Source of the DNA: Paenibacillus sp. BK033
Lineage (GTDB): Bacteria; Bacillota; Bacilli; Paenibacillales; Paenibacillaceae
Length of the DNA stretch: 64,000 nucleotides
Assembly (NCBI RefSeq): GCF_004345425.1
Contig: NZ_SLVP01000001.1
Span: forward strand, 1,515,395-1,579,394
Direction of reading: 5' to 3'
Below, piece after piece: positions 43,960 through 54,166 of this stretch. The stretch's first letter is position 1. Every line of letters begins with the position of its first letter. The translations under genes and the position numbers were made by a program. Below the pieces are notes generated by a model that was given only the letters and a program-made list of their open reading frames with translations, made no database searches and was not told where the DNA came from.

Positions 43960-44712
43960 ATGAGCAAGAGGTTTGCGTTGATAACGGATATCCATGGCAA
44001 TATGCCAGCGTTAAAAGCAGCCCTTCATGAGATCGACACTTTGCACGAAATTGACTCCATCTATTGCTTAGGGGATATAATCGGTATCGGCCCGGACACG
44101 AATGAAGTTCTTCATGCGCTTTTCGCAAGGGAGGATGTATCCTTCGTATCCGGCAATCATGATGAGGCCGTGCTCGCGATTATCAAAGGCGAATCTTATC
44201 CACAGAGCCATTTCCATTCGGAACGTCACCATAAGTGGATAGCGGAAAGAATGGACAAGTCCTTTGTACCGCTGCTAGAACGCATGCCCCGCGTGATCCG
44301 AACCGTAGAGTGCGGCAAAAGCATGCTTTTCACCCATTATCATATTGCCCGTGATAAATGTAAGGATCCGATCAGCAAAGATCCGTTTAGTCCGATCGTT
44401 GAACCAAGCCTGTGCAATCTGGAAAAGCTGTTTAGCGGATATGAAGACGCATTGATCGCTTTTGGCCATCATCATCCGGTTCATTATTTCCGGAACGACA
44501 GACAAATGTATGTTAATCCGGGTTCCCTTGGCTGCAACAATAACTCTACCGCAAGGTACGCGATTGTAGAGGTGAGCGATCAGGGCTTGGAGGTGCATCT
44601 GAAGGAAGCGGAATATGATAATTCGGCATTCCTTGCTTCTTATGCAAAGCTGGATGTGCCCGACCGGGAATTTATTTTGCGGGTCTTTCACGGGGATCAG
44701 CTCAGAGTCTAA
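43960..44712 (+). CDS. Metallophosphoesterase
   Basis: Protein of 250 residues of the calcineurin-like fold. Metal-binding motifs in order: LITDIHGNMPALKAAL, YCLGDIIGIGPD, FVSGNHDEA, LFTHYHIA, FGHHHPVHYF and the YVNPGSLGC that follows. Similar to YfcE/ApaH-like phosphodiesterases. Substrate unknown. It sits 33 bp after rpiA, so they may share a transcript. Confidence 0.92.
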   Translation: MSKRFALITDIHGNMPALKAALHEIDTLHEIDSIYCLGDIIGIGPDTNEVLHALFAREDVSFVSGNHDEAVLAIIKGESYPQSHFHSERHHKWIAERMDKSFVPLLERMPRVIRTVECGKSMLFTHYHIARDKCKDPISKDPFSPIVEPSLCNLEKLFSGYEDALIAFGHHHPVHYFRNDRQMYVNPGSLGCNNNSTARYAIVEVSDQGLEVHLKEAEYDNSAFLASYAKLDVPDREFILRVFHGDQLRV

Positions 44713-44788
44713 GCCTGAGGACCATGGACAACATAGCAAATTGTTTTGTTTCGGTAAGGCTGGCTCGAGTAACTAATATAAACAACAC

Positions 44789-44822
44789 GAAGCAGGGGCA
44801 TCCGAATGCCCTTGCTTCTTTA
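44789..44822 (+). terminator. Terminator-like hairpin
   Basis: GAAGCAGGGGCAT pairs with ATGCCCTTGCTTC around a CCGA loop, with a short TTT tail; 77 bp after the phosphoesterase stop. Confidence 0.7.
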
Positions 44823-44889
44823 CTTATCCGAGAAGAAAGAAAGAATGTTATAATAGGAATGCTTTGGGATTATTAGAGGAGGTATTGTC

Positions 44890-45177
44890 TTGCTTACGTT
44901 TCGCGACAGCGCACGAGAAGACTTCAATAGAGTAGCCGCTTTTCCCGCCAATGCCTCGGAAGCCTTTTACATGTTTCCGAAAGGAACGTTTCCGGTCGAG
45001 CCGCAGTTTCTATATGAGCTGTCATTAACCAGTAGGGTACCTACAATAATCGAGTACAACGGTGAGCCGGTCGGGTACTCCAATCTATACGATGGTTTAA
45101 ACCATACGACTTAAAAGCGTTAATGAATGAGGAAGGCATCGAGATTGCAGGAATACTAATGAGGATAATCCTGTAAA
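44890..45177 (+). pseudogene. Remnant of a GNAT acetyltransferase gene
   Basis: A TTG-started ORF (GAGGAGG at 44877-44883) has a good GNAT N terminus (LTFRDSAREDFNRVAAFPA, then EPVGYSNLYD) but stops after 74 residues at 45114, before the acetyl-CoA-binding motif. Downstream, coding-like text resumes (KALMNEEGIEIAGILMR, 45112-45165) that looks like the end of such a protein. I infer an internal deletion that removed the middle and left both ends, plus a stop. A short functional peptide is unlikely. Confidence 0.65.
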
Positions 45178-45197
45178 GCGGGAGTGAAACAGTCAGC

Positions 45198-45809
45198 ATG
45201 AGTATGTGGAGCGGGGTTCTTGTAGGATTGTCAATTGCAGCCCCGGTTGGACCGATTGGCGTGTTATGCATGAAAAGAACCATCAACCAGGGCCGATGGT
45301 ATGGCGTTTTATCCGGTCTGGGAGCGGCTTCCGCGGATGCCGTATACGGGCTCATTGCCGCGGTCGGATTTACGGCGTTAACGAATGTACTGGTTGACCA
45401 GCGTATTTGGATTCAATTTATTGGAGGATTGTTTCTATGTTACTTAGGTTATCAATCGGTCCGGGCTTTACCGCAAAGCGGGAAAGAGTTTCAATTAAAT
45501 AACGGATTGGCGAGAGCCTATTTGACCACTTTTTTTCTCACTGTGACCAACCCAATGACGATCTTGTCGTTTACGGCTATTTTTGCGGGCATACCCCACT
45601 CGGCGAAAGCGACGGCAGAGGATTCGTTTCTGCTTGTGTTGGGAATCTTCCTTGGCTCCATGCTGTGGTGGCTTATTCTCGCTGAATTGGTTGGGATCAT
45701 CCGGACGGCTCTGAATGCCAAGGCTATGCGATGGATTAACGTATTATCAGGTGTCGTATTGCTTGCTTTCGGAGTGTGGTCTTTGGTAAATGGGTTATTT
45801 TTTCAATAA
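45198..45809 (+). CDS. LysE/RhtB family amino acid exporter
   Basis: Membrane protein of 203 residues with six helices. The N-terminal GVLVGLSIAAPVGPIGVLCM with its GPIG turn is typical of LysE family proteins, as are QFIGGLFLCYLGYQSVR and the TNPMTILSFTAIFAG segment in the middle. It probably exports an amino acid or a similar metabolite. ATG 45198 is behind GGGAG. Confidence 0.92.
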   Translation: MSMWSGVLVGLSIAAPVGPIGVLCMKRTINQGRWYGVLSGLGAASADAVYGLIAAVGFTALTNVLVDQRIWIQFIGGLFLCYLGYQSVRALPQSGKEFQLNNGLARAYLTTFFLTVTNPMTILSFTAIFAGIPHSAKATAEDSFLLVLGIFLGSMLWWLILAELVGIIRTALNAKAMRWINVLSGVVLLAFGVWSLVNGLFFQ

Positions 45810-45932
45810 CATCGTTACTATTTGTATTTTATTAACTTGATATAAATTAGTAGGTTAATAATGATGACTCGGTTGGGAACTTTGGAACAATGACGAAGAA
45901 TATGAAGTAATTACGGCAAATTTTTAATGAAT

Positions 45933-45963
45933 AATTTACCTCGTCGCGGGGTGAATTTTTCTT
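45933..45963 (+). terminator. Intrinsic terminator
   Basis: Stem from ATTTACCTCG to the complementary CGGGGTGAAT, with two wobbles, and TTTTTC tail; about 125 bp after the LysE gene. Confidence 0.6.
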
Positions 45964-45985
45964 TCGAAAAAACGGCTCAGCCCCT

Positions 45986-46015
45986 TTGACTTAGGAGCTA
46001 TGGAAGTGATATATT
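45986..46015 (+). promoter_or_regulatory. Sigma-A promoter of the YdjO-like gene
   Basis: TTGACT (45986-45991), 18-base spacer and TATATT (46010-46015). The transcript would have a leader of about 40 bases. Confidence 0.7.
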
Positions 46016-46059
46016 AATCGAAGTTTGTTTTTACGCGTTAAGGAAAGGATGCAAAAAAA

Positions 46060-46284
46060 GTGGCTACAAGCGAAGACATCACGAAACCGAAACTAATACC
46101 GACCAAAATTTTGAAATGCAAAAATCCAGATTGCAAAGCATGGATTCGGGATGAAATGGCTGCCGAAGAACAATTGTGTCCAATGTGCAAGGGACCGATG
46201 GGACGGAGCATGAAGCACTTGCCGGCTCTTCAGAAGAAAGCGAAGCCAAAGCCGCGCAAGCCAAAGTCGGAATTTGAATTTTAG
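46060..46284 (+). CDS. YdjO-like cold-inducible zinc-ribbon protein
   Basis: Protein of 74 residues with a GTG start behind AAGGAAAGGATG. Two CxxC-type pairs (KCKNPDCKAW and QLCPMCKGPM) form a likely zinc ribbon, and the C terminus is Lys/Pro-rich (KKAKPKPRKPKSE). This matches the YdjO family, whose B. subtilis member is induced by cold; the molecular role is unknown. Confidence 0.85.
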   Translation: MATSEDITKPKLIPTKILKCKNPDCKAWIRDEMAAEEQLCPMCKGPMGRSMKHLPALQKKAKPKPRKPKSEFEF

Positions 46285-46309
46285 TATTTAACTTATGGGG
46301 GAATTAGCC

Positions 46310-46341
46310 AAACGGCTGCGTCTGGAAACGCAGCCGTTTGT
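46310..46341 (+). terminator. Terminator-like hairpin
   Basis: AAACGGCTGCG pairs with CGCAGCCGTTT (11 bp) around TCTGGAAA, after the YdjO-like gene; the T tract is short. Confidence 0.65.
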
Positions 46342-46364
46342 GCTTTGCGGAGGAAGGGAAATAA

Positions 46365-48320
46365 GTGAGCAATCATTATCCATTTGAGTTTGATCCCAAG
46401 CTTCCGTTTATTCAGCAGGCAAGCGACTGGATAGCGGATGTCTTTTATGAACAGCTGCCTGAAGCGGGCTTTGAAGTTCGCGACGAACAGATTTATATGG
46501 CTTTTCAGCTTGAAAGAGCGTATGCCGAGAAACAGACGATTTTTGCGGAAGCGGGTGTTGGCACGGGTAAAACCCTTGCTTATTTGCTCTATGCCATCAG
46601 CTACGCCCGTTACACGAGAAAGCCGGCCATCATTGCCTGCGCCGACGAATCCCTTATCGAGCAGCTTGTAAAGCCGGAGGGGGATATCGCTAAGCTGGCC
46701 CGCTATTTGGAATTTACGATCGATGCGAGACTCGGCAAATCGCCCGATCAATACCTTTGCTTGAACAAGCTTGACGATGCTAGAGCGGCATTTGATGAGG
46801 ACGCGGAAGCTTTTGACGAGATTTTCCGCGGATTGCCTTCCTTTGTTCACAAGCCGGAAACGATGCAAAGCTTTCAACCTTACGGCAACCGAAAAGACTA
46901 CCCGTCATTAAACGACGAACAATGGTCCAAGCTAGGTTGGGATGTATTCCAGGATTGTCTGGTTTGCGACAGAAGGCACCGATGCGGTCAGACCTTATCC
47001 CGCGATCACTATCGGAAAGCTGCCGATCTGATCATATGCTCGCATGACTTCTACATGGAGCATGTATGGACTTACGAGGCACGCAAGCGCGAGGGTCAGC
47101 TTCCGCTCCTTCCGGAGCATAGCTCGGTCGTCTTTGACGAAGGGCATCTGCTCGAGACCGCGGCGCAGAAGGCATTAACGTACAAGCTGAACCACGCGGT
47201 ATTCGAGGGCATCATAACGCGCCTTCTGCAGGATGAGATTCGGGAATCGCTGGCGCTCGCGGTAGAGGATGCCATTGTGCAAAGCGAACATTTATTCGCG
47301 CTTGTCGCCCGCCATAGCAAGGCTGTGACCGCATCCAGCCGCAAAGAAGTGCTATGGAGCCCTGAACTGGTCCGCGAGGTGAACCGCCTGCAGGATATGC
47401 TAGCTTCCATCGAGGAAGAGCTTGTGTTCGAAAGCGGTTTGTTTACGATCGATGATTACCAGCTCAAAATTGTGGAAGAGCATATTGAAATGATTCAATT
47501 TGCCTTGTCTTTGTTCAAGCGGGAAGAGAAGCCGATCAGTTGGGCAGCGGAAGACAAAGACGGTATTACGCTTGTCATCATGCCAAGATGGGTGAAGGAA
47601 GTGCTCAAGGAGCAGGTGTTCTCGAAAAAAATGCCTATCGTGTTCTCGTCGGCAACCCTGTCTGTCGGAGGAGAATTCAATTATATCCAAGACAGTCTCG
47701 GAATCGAGCAGTCTTTATCCTTCTCGGTGCCTTCTCCATACGAATATGGGGAACAGATGCAGGTGCTTATGCCTGGCGAATCGGCAGCGCAGCTGAGCTG
47801 GGCGGATAAGATGAAAGCTGCCGGGAATCTCTTGGAGCGAAAAGGCGGACGTACATTGTTCCTGTTCCCTTCCATGGAGGAGCTTGAGCGTTTCCGCAAG
47901 GAAGCAGATGAAAGCGGCCTTACGGAAAGCTATCGCTTCTTGTTCGAGGGTTCGGCTGAGATTAGCCATCTCATCGCCGAATTTCAAAGGGATGAGACAA
48001 GCGTACTCTGCGCGGTCACTTTATGGGAAGGACTGGACATACCGGGTCCATCCTTGTCGCAGGTTATCCTGTGGTCGCTTCCGTTCCCTCCAAATGATCC
48101 TGTCTTTGAAGCGCGTCGCGGCGATTCCGCAAATCCGTTTGCGGAGATAGACATGCCTTATATGCTGCTCCGGTTAAGACAGGGCATCGGCCGCCTCATC
48201 CGCGCCCGCGATGACCGCGGTACGGTTGTCATTTTCGGCACGGAGCTTCATGACAATGCTGTCCGCAATCAGGTTCTAAACGTATTGCCTGAGGGTGTCT
48301 CGGTAGAGACTCTAACTTAA
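46365..48320 (+). CDS. DinG/YpvA-type ATP-dependent DNA helicase
   Basis: Helicase of 651 residues with a GTG start behind GGAGGAAGGG. XPD/DinG-type motifs are visible: Walker A EAGVGTGKTLAYLLYA (about residues 60-75), four cysteines for an iron-sulfur cluster (YLCLNK, DCLVCDRRHRCG), the DEGH box (VVFDEGHLLE), and C-terminal motifs V/VI (LWEGLDIPGPSLSQVI, RQGIGRLIRARDDRG). Size and plan resemble B. subtilis YpvA (about 640 residues). It probably unwinds DNA structures arising in replication or repair. It has no exonuclease domain. Confidence 0.92.
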   Translation: MSNHYPFEFDPKLPFIQQASDWIADVFYEQLPEAGFEVRDEQIYMAFQLERAYAEKQTIFAEAGVGTGKTLAYLLYAISYARYTRKPAIIACADESLIEQLVKPEGDIAKLARYLEFTIDARLGKSPDQYLCLNKLDDARAAFDEDAEAFDEIFRGLPSFVHKPETMQSFQPYGNRKDYPSLNDEQWSKLGWDVFQDCLVCDRRHRCGQTLSRDHYRKAADLIICSHDFYMEHVWTYEARKREGQLPLLPEHSSVVFDEGHLLETAAQKALTYKLNHAVFEGIITRLLQDEIRESLALAVEDAIVQSEHLFALVARHSKAVTASSRKEVLWSPELVREVNRLQDMLASIEEELVFESGLFTIDDYQLKIVEEHIEMIQFALSLFKREEKPISWAAEDKDGITLVIMPRWVKEVLKEQVFSKKMPIVFSSATLSVGGEFNYIQDSLGIEQSLSFSVPSPYEYGEQMQVLMPGESAAQLSWADKMKAAGNLLERKGGRTLFLFPSMEELERFRKEADESGLTESYRFLFEGSAEISHLIAEFQRDETSVLCAVTLWEGLDIPGPSLSQVILWSLPFPPNDPVFEARRGDSANPFAEIDMPYMLLRLRQGIGRLIRARDDRGTVVIFGTELHDNAVRNQVLNVLPEGVSVETLT

Positions 48321-48330
48321 AAATAAACAC

Positions 48331-48369
48331 GAAAAGCCAAGAAGAGCAGGATGCTTTTCTTGGCTTTTC
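48331..48369 (+). terminator. Intrinsic terminator of the helicase gene
   Basis: GAAAAGCCAAGAA-AGC pairs with GCT-TTCTTGGCTTTTC, with TTTTC tail, 11 bp after the stop. Confidence 0.85.
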
Positions 48370-48417
48370 TATACTACAATAGGACTTATAAGTTTGAGCC
48401 GGGAAAGGAAAAGGACA

Positions 48418-48873
48418 ATGATTCAATTATTAAGAGTGTCTGCGGAGCATGCCGATTTTCGCGCGTTGATTAAGCTGCTGGACAAGGATCTATGGAATCG
48501 ATACCCCGACACGCAGCAATTTTTTGATGCGCATAATCAAGTCAAGCTGGAGGCGAATGCCGTAGTTGCTTACCTCGATGATAGGCCGGTTGGCTGCGGC
48601 TGCTACAGGGAGATGAGTGACGAATATACCGTTGAGATCAAGCGCATGTTTGTCAAAGAGGAAGCAAGGGGCAGAGGAATAGCTAAGCGAATCGTGAAAG
48701 AGCTGGAGCAATGGGCAGCCGAGGAAGGAAAGCGGGAAGCGCTCCTCGAGACGGGGACGGGACAACCGGAAGCGATTTCGTTGTACAAGAAATTAGGTTA
48801 TGTCCGGGTTGCAAACTACGGGCCTTATATCGGCAGCGAAGAAAGCGTTTGTATGGGGAAAAAGCTCGTTTAA
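48418..48873 (+). CDS. GNAT family N-acetyltransferase
   Basis: Protein of 151 residues from ATG 48418 (AAAGGAAAAGGA upstream; a TTG 24 bp before is less likely). Acetyl-CoA-binding loop in MFVKEEARGRGIAKRIVKEL, and the later ALLETGTGQPEAISLYKKLGY typical of GNAT motif B. Acceptor unknown. Confidence 0.92.
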   Translation: MIQLLRVSAEHADFRALIKLLDKDLWNRYPDTQQFFDAHNQVKLEANAVVAYLDDRPVGCGCYREMSDEYTVEIKRMFVKEEARGRGIAKRIVKELEQWAAEEGKREALLETGTGQPEAISLYKKLGYVRVANYGPYIGSEESVCMGKKLV

Positions 48874-48883
48874 TGCAGCAATC

Positions 48884-48917
48884 AGAGCCAAGAACAACAC
48901 GTTCTTGGCTCTTTTTT
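48884..48917. terminator. Bidirectional terminator between GNAT and lysR
   Basis: A 12-bp perfect stem (AGAGCCAAGAAC / GTTCTTGGCTCT) with AACAC loop and TTTTTT tail; lies at a convergent junction and ends 3 bp before the LysR stop codon. Confidence 0.9.
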
Positions 48918-48919
48918 AT

Positions 48920-49798
48920 TTACTTGATCTGCTCGATAAATCGCTTGGCTGCGCTGGACAACGGCATATTCCGCATGTTCATCATGCCGATGTGCGAAGG
49001 AGGGAGCGGGATGTCGAGCTGGATCTCGAACAAGGAACCCTCCGCAAGCTCCTTCGCAACAAACTCGCGGGTAACATACGAAATCCCGAGCCCTCTGCGG
49101 GCGAACTCGATCAACAGATCGACGCTGCCGACTTCAATCTCCGGCTTGATCATGTAACCGTAGCTATGGAATATTTCCGTGATAGTCATACGGGCCCGGC
49201 TGTTGCGGGAGAATAGGATGATGGGGTACTGCAGCAGCGTGTTTAGAGACAGGACTCGGTTTTTCAAATCGTTATAGACCGCCCCGGCCACAAAGCAATC
49301 CTGAAGCTGAAAGCTTTCCTTTACTTCAAGCTGGGGATCAACGATGGGCATGCGGACAACTCCAAGATCTATTTTGCCCTCTTTCAGGAAAGTAATGACT
49401 TCGGGCGTGGTGCCATGGTTCAAATGCAGCTTGATGCCGGGATATTTCTTGATGAAATCCTCCAGGTAAGGGAGCAGATAATGTTTAAACAAGGAATCGC
49501 TGCCGCCGATCCGCAGCTCGCCGTTGTCCAAATTTTTAAGCGCAATCATTTTCTCTTCGGCGGTGTTGATCAGAATTTGGGACTGCTCGATATAAGAGTA
49601 CAAAATCGTGCCTTCCTGGGTTAGGGCAACGCCCTTGGAATTGCGGTAAAACAGCGTCAGGCCAAAGCTTTCCTCGAGCTGCTTGATGGCATGGCTGACG
49701 CTTGGTTGAGTGAGGTAGAGGACCTTTGCGGCCTGGGTCAAACTTCCTGTTTTGGCCGCCCAATAGAACACCTTGTATAGTTCATAGTTATTAGTCAT
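48920..49798 (-). CDS. LysR family transcriptional regulator
   Basis: Regulator of 292 residues. The N-terminal winged helix-turn-helix reads VFYWAAKTGSLTQAAKVLYL through TQPSVSHAIKQLEESFG, and the C-terminal part is a two-lobed co-inducer domain. It is divergent from zwf across 124 bp, so the pentose-phosphate operon is a natural candidate target. No classic T-N11-A site is obvious to me. Confidence 0.93.
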   Translation of the reverse strand: MTNNYELYKVFYWAAKTGSLTQAAKVLYLTQPSVSHAIKQLEESFGLTLFYRNSKGVALTQEGTILYSYIEQSQILINTAEEKMIALKNLDNGELRIGGSDSLFKHYLLPYLEDFIKKYPGIKLHLNHGTTPEVITFLKEGKIDLGVVRMPIVDPQLEVKESFQLQDCFVAGAVYNDLKNRVLSLNTLLQYPIILFSRNSRARMTITEIFHSYGYMIKPEIEVGSVDLLIEFARRGLGISYVTREFVAKELAEGSLFEIQLDIPLPPSHIGMMNMRNMPLSSAAKRFIEQIK

Positions 49799-49922
49799 AG
49801 ACGTGGTCGATAGCTCCTGTAAAATATATTAATTACTTGTATGGCTCCTAATCGTATTATAGTGGAATTACAGAAAAATAAAACAGAAGCTTTTCAAAAG
49901 TTCTGTTGGAGGGAGAGTAACC

Positions 49923-51422
49923 ATGGAACCCGTAACGTTTGTATTATTTGGTGCTACCGGCGATTTAGCCAAAAGAAAAATATATCCTGCCCTATACAAT
50001 TTATTCGTTGATGGAAAGCTTCCGGAGGCCTTTTCTCTTATTGGTCTCGGGAGACGGGATTGGACCGACGAGTTCTTCCAATCGAATATCGAACAGTCTC
50101 TCCGCCAATTCTCCAGACGCGAGATTCAAGACACGGCTTTGATGCAATCGTTCATTCGAAAATTCCGTTATACGGTGCTCGACATCGGCCGTACGGATGA
50201 TTATAAGAAATTGCTGGGCATTATCGAGGAGCGTGAGAATGCTCTGCAGCTTCCGCCTAACCGGATGTTCTATTTATCGGTAGGTCCGGAGTACTTCGCA
50301 ACGATCGCTTCGAATATTGCGGAGAGCGGTCTTGGCTCCGCTGCAGGCTGGAAACGCCTGGTCATCGAAAAGCCGTTTGGCCATGATCTGCAATCGGCCC
50401 GCGATTTGAATGAACAGCTGAGCAAATCTTTTGCCGAAGAAGAAATTTTCCGGATTGATCATTATCTTGGCAAACCCATGGTTCAGAACCTTGAGGTTCT
50501 GGAATCAGCGAACCCGATCATACAAGCTCTGTGGAGCAACCGATATATAGCAAACGTACAGATTACCGCAAGCGAAACGGTTGGCGTCGAAGAGCGCGCG
50601 GGGTATTACGACCATGTTGGAGCCATAAGGGACATGTTCCAGAACCATATGCTTCAAATGCTGATGATGCTGGCCATTCATCTTCCGCACAACAGCTCGC
50701 CGGAGGATGTAAGGAAACACAAGAAACAAGTCATGGAATCCCTGATTCCTCTATCGAAATCGGAAATAAGCGCCAATGTTATACGCGGACAATATGCTTC
50801 CGGTTCGATCGGGGGTAATCCGGTAAAAGGCTACCGTTCCGAGCCGGGCATTGCCGCCAGCTCCATGAACGACACTTACATTGCGGCGAAGCTGCAAGTG
50901 GATGATTATTTCTGGCGAGGAGTACCGTTCTATATCCGGACCGGTAAAAGGCTTCAGGAGAAATCAACCCGCATTGTGGTGGAGTTCAAGGAAGCTCTGC
51001 ATCAAACTTCAACGGCGTCGCTTGGCGGAGCGCCGAATCTCCTTCTCATTGAGATCAACCCGAACGAAGGCATTATGCTGCAGCTCAACACGAAGGAGAA
51101 CGGCGAGCTGAAGCCGGTTCAAATCCAGCTGCACGAGAGCAGCAAGGATATACCCGAGGCTTATGAGAACCTGATCTTCGATGCGCTGGTCGGCAATCCA
51201 ACCTTTTTCGCGCATTGGGATGAGGTGGAGCTTGCCTGGTCTTGGGTACAGCCTATTCTAGACGCATTCCATGAAAACCTCGTTCCACTCGCTTCTTACG
51301 AAGCAGGCTCTAATGGACCGGCGGAGGCTGACGCTATGTTAGCCGCAGACGGATTCCATTGGTGGTTTGATTCGAAGGAAAATACAGTAACGAAACGGAA
51401 GGATGAAGAGTATGCTTACTAA
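49923..51422 (+). CDS. zwf: Glucose-6-phosphate 1-dehydrogenase
   Basis: Enzyme of 499 residues oxidising glucose 6-phosphate to 6-phosphogluconolactone with NADP+. Seen: [19 protein letters not shown] (nucleotide binding), [11 protein letters not shown], the catalytic [13 protein letters not shown] with His as base, and [21 protein letters not shown] 49923 follows GGAGGGAG. It overlaps tkt by 11 bases, which couples the oxidative and non-oxidative branches. Confidence 0.96.
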   Translation: MEPVTFVLFGATGDLAKRKIYPALYNLFVDGKLPEAFSLIGLGRRDWTDEFFQSNIEQSLRQFSRREIQDTALMQSFIRKFRYTVLDIGRTDDYKKLLGIIEERENALQLPPNRMFYLSVGPEYFATIASNIAESGLGSAAGWKRLVIEKPFGHDLQSARDLNEQLSKSFAEEEIFRIDHYLGKPMVQNLEVLESANPIIQALWSNRYIANVQITASETVGVEERAGYYDHVGAIRDMFQNHMLQMLMMLAIHLPHNSSPEDVRKHKKQVMESLIPLSKSEISANVIRGQYASGSIGGNPVKGYRSEPGIAASSMNDTYIAAKLQVDDYFWRGVPFYIRTGKRLQEKSTRIVVEFKEALHQTSTASLGGAPNLLLIEINPNEGIMLQLNTKENGELKPVQIQLHESSKDIPEAYENLIFDALVGNPTFFAHWDEVELAWSWVQPILDAFHENLVPLASYEAGSNGPAEADAMLAADGFHWWFDSKENTVTKRKDEEYAY

Positions 51423-53403
51423 ACTGGACATTGATCAATTATCCATCGATACGATCCGAACGTTGTCGATCGATGCAATCAACGCCGCGAATTCCGGTCA
51501 TCCGGGGCTGCCGATGGGGGCGGCTCCGATGGCATACGCGCTGTGGGGCAAGCATTTGTCCCATAACCCTGCAAATTCCAAATGGTTCAATCGCGACCGC
51601 TTTGTTTTATCGGCCGGTCATGGATCCGCGTTGCTGTACAGTCTTCTGCACTTGACGGGGTACCAGGTTTCCATCGAGGATCTGAAGCAGTTCCGCAAGC
51701 TGAACAGCAGGACGCCGGGACATCCTGAATACGGTCATACGGACGGCGTAGACGCTACTACGGGCCCGCTTGGTCAAGGGATTGCGAACGCGGTTGGCAT
51801 GGCGATGGCCGAAGCGCATTTGGCCGCCAAATACAACCAGGAAGGCTTCCCGGTTGTGGATCATTATACGTACGCTCTTGTTGGAGACGGCTGCTTGATG
51901 GAAGGTATTTCCTATGAGGCGATGTCGATGGCTGGACACATGAAGCTGGGTAAACTAATTGTACTGTACGATTCGAACGATATTTCGCTCGACGGCGAGC
52001 TTAATCTGTCGTTTGGGGAAAATGTTCGCAAGAGAGCAGAATCCGCGCAGTGGGAATACTTGCGTGTAGAGGACGGCAATGATCTTGCCGCTATTACCGA
52101 AGCGATTGAAAAAGCGAAGCAAAGCGTTTCTCAACCAACCATCATCGAGATCCGTACAATCATTGGTTACGGCAGCAAGGCTGCGGGTACTAACAAAGTA
52201 CACGGAAATCCGCTTGGCAAGGAAGAAGCGGTCGCAACAAAAGCGGTTTACGGCTGGCAGTATGAAGAAGAATTCACGGTGCCGGAAGAAGTTAAAGCTC
52301 ATTTTGCCGAACTGAAAGGGCAGGGTGCTGCGAAAGAAGCCGCTTGGAACGAGCTGGTTGCATCATACACGGCGCAATTCCCGGAGCAAGGCAGCGAGTT
52401 TGAGCAAGTGCTGAACGGCACGTTCAAGCTGGACGCTGCCGACATTCTGACCTTCGACACCTCGAAATCCATCTCGACTCGCGTGGCGAGCGGCGAAGCG
52501 ATTAATCATTTCGTGAAAATCGTACCTTCGATTTTCGGCGGCAGCGCCGATCTGTCCCACTCGACGATGACGGATATTCGCGGTGAAGGCAAGTTTGCCG
52601 TTGATTCCTACGCGGGCCGCAACGTTTACTTCGGCGTACGCGAGCATGCGATGGGGGCGGCCGGCAACGGTATGGCGCTGCATGGCGGCGTAAAACCTTT
52701 CGTAAGCACCTTCTTCGTCTTCAGCGACTATCTGCGTCCGTCCGTTCGCCTTGCAGCGCTGCAAAAGCTGCCTGTCACATACGTGTTCACGCATGACTCC
52801 ATCGCGGTTGGGGAAGACGGCCCTACTCATGAACCCGTCGAGCAGCTGGCCGCACTCCGTACAATCCCCGGTCTGACGGTTATCCGTCCTTCCGATGCGA
52901 ATGAGACGGCAAGCGCATGGGCTTACGCCTTGCAGCACCAGGAAGGTCCGGTAGCGTTGATCCTGAGCAGACAGAACCTGCCGATCTACGAAGAAACAAA
53001 AGCTAATGTGGATGACGTTGCAAAAGGCGCCTACATCCTGACGGAGACAAATAGCCAGCCGGATGTCATTCTGATTGGTACAGGCTCAGAGGTATCCCTT
53101 GCGGTTAACGCGAAGAAAGAGCTCGAGCAAGAGAACATTTCGGTTCGCGTTGTGGCTATGCCTAGCCGTGAGCTGTTCGACCGCCAGTCCGAAGACTACA
53201 AGCAAAGCGTTCTTCCCGATTCGGTAACGAAGCGGATTGCGATTGAAGCAGGCATCTCGCTTGGCTGGGAACGTTATGCCGGCAAAGAGGGCAAAGTATT
53301 GTCCATCGATACGTTTGGCGCATCCGGTCCGGGCACAGCGGTTATGGAACACTTTGGATTCAGCACGCAAAATGTAGTAAAATTAGCTAAAGAATTTAAC
53401 TAA
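51412..53403 (+). CDS. tkt: Transketolase
   Basis: Enzyme of 663 residues moving two-carbon units between sugar phosphates with thiamine diphosphate. ATG 51412 is preferred because AAGGATG lies at 51397-51403; an ATG at 51403 would lie on that site. Motifs: [19 protein letters not shown], ThDP motif [19 protein letters not shown] through [27 protein letters not shown] (its ends given), and [18 protein letters not shown]. Confidence 0.96.
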   Translation: MLTKLDIDQLSIDTIRTLSIDAINAANSGHPGLPMGAAPMAYALWGKHLSHNPANSKWFNRDRFVLSAGHGSALLYSLLHLTGYQVSIEDLKQFRKLNSRTPGHPEYGHTDGVDATTGPLGQGIANAVGMAMAEAHLAAKYNQEGFPVVDHYTYALVGDGCLMEGISYEAMSMAGHMKLGKLIVLYDSNDISLDGELNLSFGENVRKRAESAQWEYLRVEDGNDLAAITEAIEKAKQSVSQPTIIEIRTIIGYGSKAAGTNKVHGNPLGKEEAVATKAVYGWQYEEEFTVPEEVKAHFAELKGQGAAKEAAWNELVASYTAQFPEQGSEFEQVLNGTFKLDAADILTFDTSKSISTRVASGEAINHFVKIVPSIFGGSADLSHSTMTDIRGEGKFAVDSYAGRNVYFGVREHAMGAAGNGMALHGGVKPFVSTFFVFSDYLRPSVRLAALQKLPVTYVFTHDSIAVGEDGPTHEPVEQLAALRTIPGLTVIRPSDANETASAWAYALQHQEGPVALILSRQNLPIYEETKANVDDVAKGAYILTETNSQPDVILIGTGSEVSLAVNAKKELEQENISVRVVAMPSRELFDRQSEDYKQSVLPDSVTKRIAIEAGISLGWERYAGKEGKVLSIDTFGASGPGTAVMEHFGFSTQNVVKLAKEFN

Positions 53404-53428
53404 TAATATTATTCGGAGGTTGTTCATA

Positions 53429-54097
53429 ATGAAATTATTCATCGATACAGCAAACTTGGAAGATATTAAGAAAGCCTACAAAATCGGCGTATTGTCCGGC
53501 GTAACGACAAACCCGTCGCTGGTTGCCAAAGAAGGCGTTAAGTTCGAAGACCGTATTGCCGAAATTTTGCGCGAAGTACCGGAAGTAGAATCGGTATCCG
53601 CCGAAGTTACGCCTGATGCGCTCACAGCGGAAGAAATGATTGCGCAAGCTGACGAACTCATTAAAATTAACAACTACGATAAAAATATTACAATCAAGCT
53701 GCCTATGACTTTGGCAGGGCTTGAAGCTTGCCGTTACCTGACGAAAAAAGGGGTTAAAACAAACGTAACCCTGATCTTCACGGTTAACCAAGCGCTTCTT
53801 GCTGCGCGCGCGGGCGCGACTTACGTATCTCCGTTCCTTGGCCGTCTGGACGATATCTCGGAAGATGGCGTTCAATTGGTCGCGAAAGTTGCCGAGCTGT
53901 TCCGCGTTCACAACCTGGATGCTCAAATTATCGCGGCGTCTGTCCGTCACCCAGACCATGTTACCCGCGTAGCGATGGCTGGCGCGCACATTGCAACGGT
54001 TCCGTTCTCGGTAATCGAGCAAATCTCGAAGCATCCATTGACGGATCAAGGCATGGAAAAATTTGCGGCAGACTGGAAGAAAACGACTCAACAATAA
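53429..54097 (+). CDS. tal: Transaldolase (fructose-6-phosphate aldolase type)
   Basis: Enzyme of 222 residues in the small TalC/FSA group. The Schiff-base Lys lies in [19 protein letters not shown]; other family features are [34 protein letters not shown] and [15 protein letters not shown] 53429 is preferred over the TTG at 53420 because CGGAGG (53415-53420) precedes it. Third gene of zwf-tkt-tal, 25 bp after tkt. Confidence 0.95.
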   Translation: MKLFIDTANLEDIKKAYKIGVLSGVTTNPSLVAKEGVKFEDRIAEILREVPEVESVSAEVTPDALTAEEMIAQADELIKINNYDKNITIKLPMTLAGLEACRYLTKKGVKTNVTLIFTVNQALLAARAGATYVSPFLGRLDDISEDGVQLVAKVAELFRVHNLDAQIIAASVRHPDHVTRVAMAGAHIATVPFSVIEQISKHPLTDQGMEKFAADWKKTTQQ

Positions 54098-54110
54098 TCC
54101 ATATAGAAGG

Positions 54111-54144
54111 AAACACGCCAATCCCGGGATTGGCGTGTTTTTTT
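54111..54144. terminator. Strong terminator of zwf-tkt-tal
   Basis: Self-complementary AAACACGCCAATCCC / GGGATTGGCGTGTTT followed by a T run; may also serve the convergent NUDIX gene. Confidence 0.9.
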
Positions 54145-54166
54145 CATTTCATAGGCAAGGAAACGG

